Shown piece by piece: positions 59,240 to 64,000 of a stretch of 64,000 nucleotides of DNA. Source of the DNA: Adineta ricciae (taxonomy: Eukaryota > Rotifera > Eurotatoria > Adinetida > Adinetidae); NCBI GenBank assembly GCA_905250025.1, contig CAJNOJ010000300.1:1-64000 (forward strand). The letters are read 5' to 3'. The notes under the pieces are model-generated. The model ran no database searches, was not told where the DNA came from, and saw only the letters and a list, made by a program, of their open reading frames with translations. How positions within the stretch are numbered: the first letter of the stretch is position 1; every line of letters begins with the position of its first letter. A program made the position numbers and the translations under genes.

Positions 59240-60704
59240 CCACGTTATTCACTGCTATTAGAAATGAACCAGAAAAAATATTTTCTTATTTTCCTCATAT
59301 CAATCCTGTAATCATTCGAAATTAGATGTGCACGTTCTCTCTCTCACTCTCTCATATTTACAAAAACACTCTCTTTATCAAGGCCATCAGGAAAAATATT
59401 ATTTTCAAAAATTTCACATGATATGAGAAAAATTTTGATCAATTCATTTGAAATTTCCTCTTAATAATCGATTCTTACATATTTGAAGAGGTTCGTAAAC
59501 TATTACACAACAAAAACGAATCTGATCGAAACTTCGTATACGTGTTTGTATAAGAGAGAAAAAACGAATTATTATCGATAATTATCTATGACAAATGTTT
59601 TCTTATTGCGTGAGTAATGAGCGAATACATGTGATGTAAAAAGGAATGCATGAAAGATTTATTCGATACACTCATATCTCGATGAACTAAATTGATATTT
59701 CGTTTCTTTTCTTCGAAAAGAGAAAAAAAAGATGTGATCGAGAAAATGTAGGTTGTGACATTATTGCTCTTTCATAATTTGTCGTTTCAAGTCAGAAAAT
59801 CATCTGTTAATATGATCATACTTCAAGGTTATTAATGGAAATTCTACAAATGCTAGTAAATAGTTCTAATATGGCAACATGTGCTCGTAAGAAGCTCTCA
59901 ATACTTTTTTGTTCGATTTTTTGGTAAATCTGTATAGTAATTATCTGACGAGTGTGAATGTAGACACCTTTTTCCTAACTTCATGGGTATCAATCGATAT
60001 ACTGCATTAGAATCAATTCAACATTTGATGTCATCTGTCGACTAGATAACGTCTCTCATACGCCCGATGCGATTCACCATAACTTTGAAGAAATCGACAT
60101 TATTTATAGATGGAATGCACCATCACATTTATAACTTCAGTTGAAAACAAAACATGTGTTTATATTTGGAAGCGGAAAAGGCAATCTTAATCTTCTATGT
60201 CAATTAAAAAGCATCGTCATCTAAATTGATGGTCAAGAAGATGTCTTCTAGTATGAATTAAACAATCAGAAGAGAGTTCAGACTGTGAGTAGTTTCTATG
60301 AATCTTTGAAGAGTTAAATAATCATTGAAGAATTCACTTGACTAGATATTCTTTCTTTAATGTATTTCGCTAAAAGTGATAATATATGTATCGTAAATTA
60401 CAAGTAAGAAAACGACATGCTGCATGACACAAAATGCACTTTGTGCTAAGAACAGAAAGAGGAAAGTCAAAAAGACTATTTTCTTTTCGTTTCTATGAGA
60501 AAAAAGACGGATTTAATAGAGAAAACGCATGTGATAAGAAGAAAAGAATCAAAAAAACTCTCTTTGTTCTATATAAGGCTGAGCGAAAAACTACCCTTGT
60601 GTTATAATCCTTGACTTTCATTCTGAAGTAAAAAGAAACTTTGCTAGTCAATTCTCTTTATTTATATCCTAAAGAGTCTGAATATTTAGGATAGTATTTT
60701 TCAA
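59240..60704. other. Intergenic, divergent; TATA box at 60570
   Basis: Between the EF-hand gene and the nuclear receptor. It includes a TC-rich microsatellite (59334-59360) and a consensus tatataag at 60570-60577, about 135 bases before the receptor start. No other gene could be supported. Confidence 0.45.
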
Positions 60705-61868
60705 ATGCAAGCGTCCAACAACCATTGTCGGATATGTGGAGCTCCCGCAGTTTATGCATATTATGGCGTGGTATCATGTCAATCGTGTAAGATGTTTTTC
60801 AGACGAAACGCTGATAATCACAAAGTTCGTTCGTATTTTTCCTCTATATTTCATTTGAAAAAAGAATTTCCTTTAGGTGACAGCGTCGTGTAATTCCAAT
60901 GGTCAATGTGAAATCAATATTAATACTCGACATGTATGCGGTGCATGTCGATTGAAGAAGTGCACTATGTGTGGAATGACTACCGACAAATTTCGAGCAC
61001 CAATAATACGTCGACCAAACAAATCAGTTCTGGTCAGTCGTCAAGTCCAGAAGGTAAACCATGGGAAACAAATATTGTGAAGAAATTATTTTCGATGTTT
61101 TGTTTTATCCAGCTACCATCAAGAAACCTTCTCGACGCAGATCAATCGCTGTTAGACACGAGTCAATGGACACTTCTCTCAAATTTATTGAATACCTTCC
61201 AAGAATGTGAAATATTCTCGATTAGTCAACGTTTATGTGATACTCATCATTTAACTGACTATTCAAATGAAAAATACCAATCGTTAATCGATGACTTCGT
61301 ATCATGTACTTATAAAACAACGGAGAAATATCTCCGTATGAATCATGACTTTTCAAAATTGCCGTTTGATGATCGGGCGATAGTACTTCGAAATGCTGCT
61401 CACAAAATATCTTGTATGAGTGGTAGTTTTGTTGTGCAATATCATCAGTTGTTTGATTCTAGCGCTTTTTCAAACTCGTTAATAGGCAGATATGGACAAC
61501 ATACAATAGACTTACAAAGGTGGTTAACGAACATGATCGGCTCAGATGTTGTCTTAGCGAAACTTGCATTCTCCCTGTTTGCTTGTGGCGAAGATGTTCA
61601 TTCGTATTTTCCAAGTATCACAACCGTTTTTCCGAGTACAAATCAAGTGTTCGAGATTCAAAATACGTATGTGGAAATAGTATGGAAATATCTTCTCTAC
61701 AGATATGGTTATGATCAATCGGTGAAAAAGTTTCTTAAGCTGACATCCTGGCTCTTGGCACTAATCGTATTTCTTATTCATGTACAAACTTTGGAAACAC
61801 ATCTCGATGAAGTTAATTCGCTCGTTGAACGAACCGAAATTGAACTTATTTTAAATGATATTGATTAA
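60705..61868 (+). CDS. Nuclear hormone receptor with atypical P-box
   Basis: Exons 60705-60824, 60877-61053 and 61113-61868 sum to 1053 bases (350 residues) and are intact. The DNA-binding domain has the first zinc finger CRIC-x13-CQSCKMFFRR and the second C-x5-C-x9-CGACRLKKC, so all eight Cys are present. The P-box reads CQSCK where many receptors have CEGCK, implying altered half-site choice. The third exon encodes an all-helical region of about 250 residues (LLSNLLNTFQECEIFSISQR; FDDRAIVLRNAAHK) in the position of a ligand-binding domain, but divergent. A nuclear, sequence-specific transcription factor is expected. The ligand and response element are unknown. The two introns are 52 and 59 bases. 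Confidence 0.92.
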
Positions 61869-62515
61869 ATAGCTGACAAAAATGAACAGTAGCGCCTTTT
61901 TTTGCCTTTTGATGTTTATTGTAAAGAACAAAATTAAAGTTTGTAAAGGTATGTGGCTACACATATGCGTTTATCTATTGAATCTGATTAGATTTAAACT
62001 TGAATGTACGAGTAAGTTTCATGATCTAGTTTATTTTCAGAGAATTGTCTTATCAGAAGAGTTTCGAATGAAAATATTCAGCCAATAAGGTGATTGCTTA
62101 AGAAAACACGGAAACAGAAATCGTTTTTCTTCCGTCCGCGAAATACATTGTTTCTATGTTTTTGTTCATGCTCAAGAACAGATATTTAGATAAGCGTCGA
62201 TTTTTTCGCTTAGAAAACATAATCCAAATCAGTTAAGCATAAAATATTAACGAAGATCCCGATTTACTTTTATAGACGTAAATCCTATTCAAAGACAATA
62301 ACACATCCTTATTAAAACAAAGAGTTCACGATAAGTAACGACAAACTAAAGCCAACTAGACGAACAAACTTGAAGTAAAATGAAGTTACTCGAATAAAAC
62401 TCCTGCTCTTTGTTTTTTTATTTAAAAAAAAATTCTCTCGCTAACGATTTTTCTTGCTAATGGCTCATGATAATTATGAGCACAAGCTGGCAGTATTTCC
62501 TGGTTATGATTATAT
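61869..62515. other. Intergenic, no supported gene
   Basis: 3' flank of the nuclear receptor; a short frame at 61882-62088 has no signature. Confidence 0.4.
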
Positions 62516-62523
62516 CCTATGAT

Positions 62524-62696
62524 CATCGGCGGGCCAGAGGGGGGGGGGGGGGGGGGAGTGCCCCCCCCCCCCCCCTGAAAAATTTTTGAAAGGGCAGTAA
62601 ATTTTTTTCGCCACAGAAAAAACAAATATCTGTGGTAATAATAACTGAAAAATTTTTTATTCCCCCCCCTGAAATTTTTTTGCCGGCCCGCCGATG
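62524..62696. mobile_element. MITE-like element, copy 1 (173 bp, 8-bp TSD)
   Basis: Ends are inverted repeats: CATCGGCGGGCC on the left and GGCCCGCCGATG on the right. It is flanked by the direct repeat cctatgat (62516-62523 and 62697-62704). The interior has G and C homopolymer runs and the phrase aatttttttcgcc, with no coding capacity. An 8-bp target duplication is typical of hAT-superfamily elements, so it would depend on a transposase elsewhere. Confidence 0.88.
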
Positions 62697-62816
62697 CCTA
62701 TGATGACATTCTGTTTTTCTTTGCTTCGAACACTAAATTCCAAATAAAAGCGACAAGGAGTAGCGGATCTCCTTCCCAACATGTTTCAATAAAATTCCTT
62801 CAACCAGTACACTAAT

Positions 62817-62998
62817 CATCGGCGAGCCAGAGGGGGAGGGCGAGCGGGACAATTGCCCCCCCCCCCTCCCTGAAAGATTTTTGAAAAGGCAATAAATTTT
62901 TTTCGCCTCAGAAAAAACGAATATCTGTAGTAATAATAACTGAAAAATTTTTTCATTACCCCCCCCCCCCCTGAAATTTTTTTTCCGGCCTGCCGATG
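62817..62998. mobile_element. MITE-like element, copy 2 (182 bp, 8-bp TSD)
   Basis: Same orientation and sequence as copy 1 with slightly degraded ends (CATCGGCGAGCC and GGCCTGCCGATG). It is flanked by the direct repeat acactaat (62809-62816 and 62999-63006). The different target sequence shows an independent insertion only 120 bases from copy 1. Confidence 0.88.
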
Positions 62999-63006
62999 AC
63001 ACTAAT

Positions 63007-63520
63007 CTTTTATTGCAGAAAAATTTCTTTTGTTACTACATCACATAAAGATACAGAAAAATATCAGCACCACCACGACGCAATCATTGCACATAAGTGA
63101 ACATAACTAGCTATGAATGAATCGAGAGTAGCAGAATTTTTCTCTTTGATAAAAAACCTATGCAAAAGAGCAATATCATTATGCTTTTCAGATAAAGTGG
63201 TTGTCTCTTACTTGTTTCCTTAAGTAATCTTGTAATAAACTTCTTTTTCAAAGGAACATTTTCAGTACCAATCATTGAGTTTTATTTTGGAGTCAACACT
63301 TTATTTGTAATTAAACAACCAGTTTACTGGAAAAGGAGGAAAACACAGAACAAAAGGAGAGAGAGAAGAGACAAACAACGGACAGACTGGTTATAAAGCT
63401 GGCAGGAGAGAAAAGAGATGCATGACTTATGTCTCGTAGATGAAAGATTAAAAAAATACAATTAGAAAGGTTGCAGTGTTGGTTGGGTTCGAATGCGATA
63501 TGTTGGAGGGTAGTATAGTG
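63007..63520. other. Intergenic, purine-rich patch
   Basis: A purine-rich stretch (ggagagagagaagag) lies at about 63355-63371. No gene was seen. Confidence 0.4.
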
Positions 63521-63784
63521 CTAGTTATTCATGGAATCAACTTGATCAATGATGACGTTCAAAGATTTCTTGTCAAAGCATTGTAATGCGATCATTATTT
63601 TGGCCAATTGTTGGAGATGATTTTCGCTTTGTATGTCCGAAATGTGATCCGTAACACACAAAACGATTTTATTTGTATCAATTGAGCTATTACCGATCAG
63701 TTCATTAAGTAGTTGGTAATGATCATCGACAAGAATAATCTTTTCCACCATTGATTGAATTGTGAATTGCATACTTTGCACCAA
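63521..63784 (-). CDS. Hypothetical protein, 3' terminal exon (gene continues beyond window)
   Basis: A minus-strand exon with a clear acceptor (gtttcttttcag|ttggtg) encodes 88 residues ending DKKSLNVIIDQVDSMNN and a stop. It is helical and hydrophilic with repeated Ile/Leu spacing (VEKIILVDDHYQLLNELIGN). Upstream sequence to 64000 contains at least one candidate donor (aataac|gtaagt, near 63948) but no resolvable exon. No family recognised. Confidence 0.5.
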   Translation of the reverse strand: MVQSMQFTIQSMVEKIILVDDHYQLLNELIGNSSIDTNKIVLCVTDHISDIQSENHLQQLAKIMIALQCFDKKSLNVIIDQVDSMNN

Positions 63785-64000
63785 CTGAAAAGAAACTGTT
63801 CGTCATCTCTTGATATACGCATCGAGAACAATGAGAAAGAAGAAACAAAATTTGTCAGTTCGTCAAGGAATGATCTGCCTATTGTTTACGGAGAAAGAAA
63901 GACAAATTATCCCTTTGCGAAAGCTTTTCCAGATAGAAACACACTTACGTTATTTTTTATCTGTAGGTCGTTGATTATTCGAATGTGAGAATCACAATTA

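Noticed and set aside
62540..62575. G-run followed by C-run as a functional hairpin, CRISPR-like or telomeric feature
   Set aside because: It is an internal part of the MITE-like element and varies in length between the two copies.
63470..63515. tRNA-like T-arm (gggttcgaatgc)
   Set aside because: No matching acceptor, D or anticodon stems can be formed from the surrounding bases.

Overview
The window reads as nuclear DNA of a bdelloid rotifer (Adineta/Rotaria type). The basis is AT-rich sequence, metazoan gene families (nuclear receptor, STRA6, polycystin, IAP, FEM-1) and many GT-AG introns of only about 45-65 bases. It also holds several families I associate with rotifers: kelch/NHL propellers, an LDLa-EGF-7TM receptor, and one-exon-per-repeat LRR genes. 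The species call is inference; nothing was searched.

Layout. 1-530 is the 3' end of a kelch-repeat gene. 2571-4584 is a GH29 alpha-L-fucosidase in 11 exons, tail-to-tail with a minus-strand membrane protein (4662-6341) whose Ser/Thr stalk is built from symmetric microexons. 7007-8200 is a secreted Vps62-like protein. 9273-10930 (minus) is a BIR-BIR-UBA-RING inhibitor of apoptosis. 11856 to about 14470 (minus) is a STRA6-type retinoid transporter with an added EGF-like module. 15530-16513 is a five-span membrane protein of unknown function.

17003-25525 is the most unusual block. It holds three tandem, intronless paralogues encoding Cys- and N-glycosylation-rich type I membrane proteins with about 1, 3 and 7 copies of a ~125-residue, ~16-Cys unit. 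The largest carries a nearly perfect 753-bp internal duplication. 26573-27739 is a cathepsin L-like protein that has lost the catalytic His. A hydrophilic small protein, an EXPERA/TMEM97-like protein and a B-box/NHL protein follow, the last with a decayed partial copy beside it.

31000-47320 is rich in pseudogenes: a B-box/NHL fragment, an LDLa/EGF/7TM receptor, a TPR-like gene and an LRR gene. An intact FEM-1 homologue lies among them. 47839-57826 is one ~10-kb gene for a polycystin-1-like protein with two NHL propellers in front of REJ, GPS, PLAT and channel regions, which I think is a notable architecture. The right part has an EF-hand gene, a nuclear receptor, two MITE-like elements with exact 8-bp target duplications, and a partial minus-strand gene at the edge.

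The genes do not form an operon or an obvious pathway. Common themes are extracellular glycan/adhesion modules and lineage-specific duplication followed by decay. Most exon structures were read by eye and checked for frame consistency; several sum exactly to whole codons.
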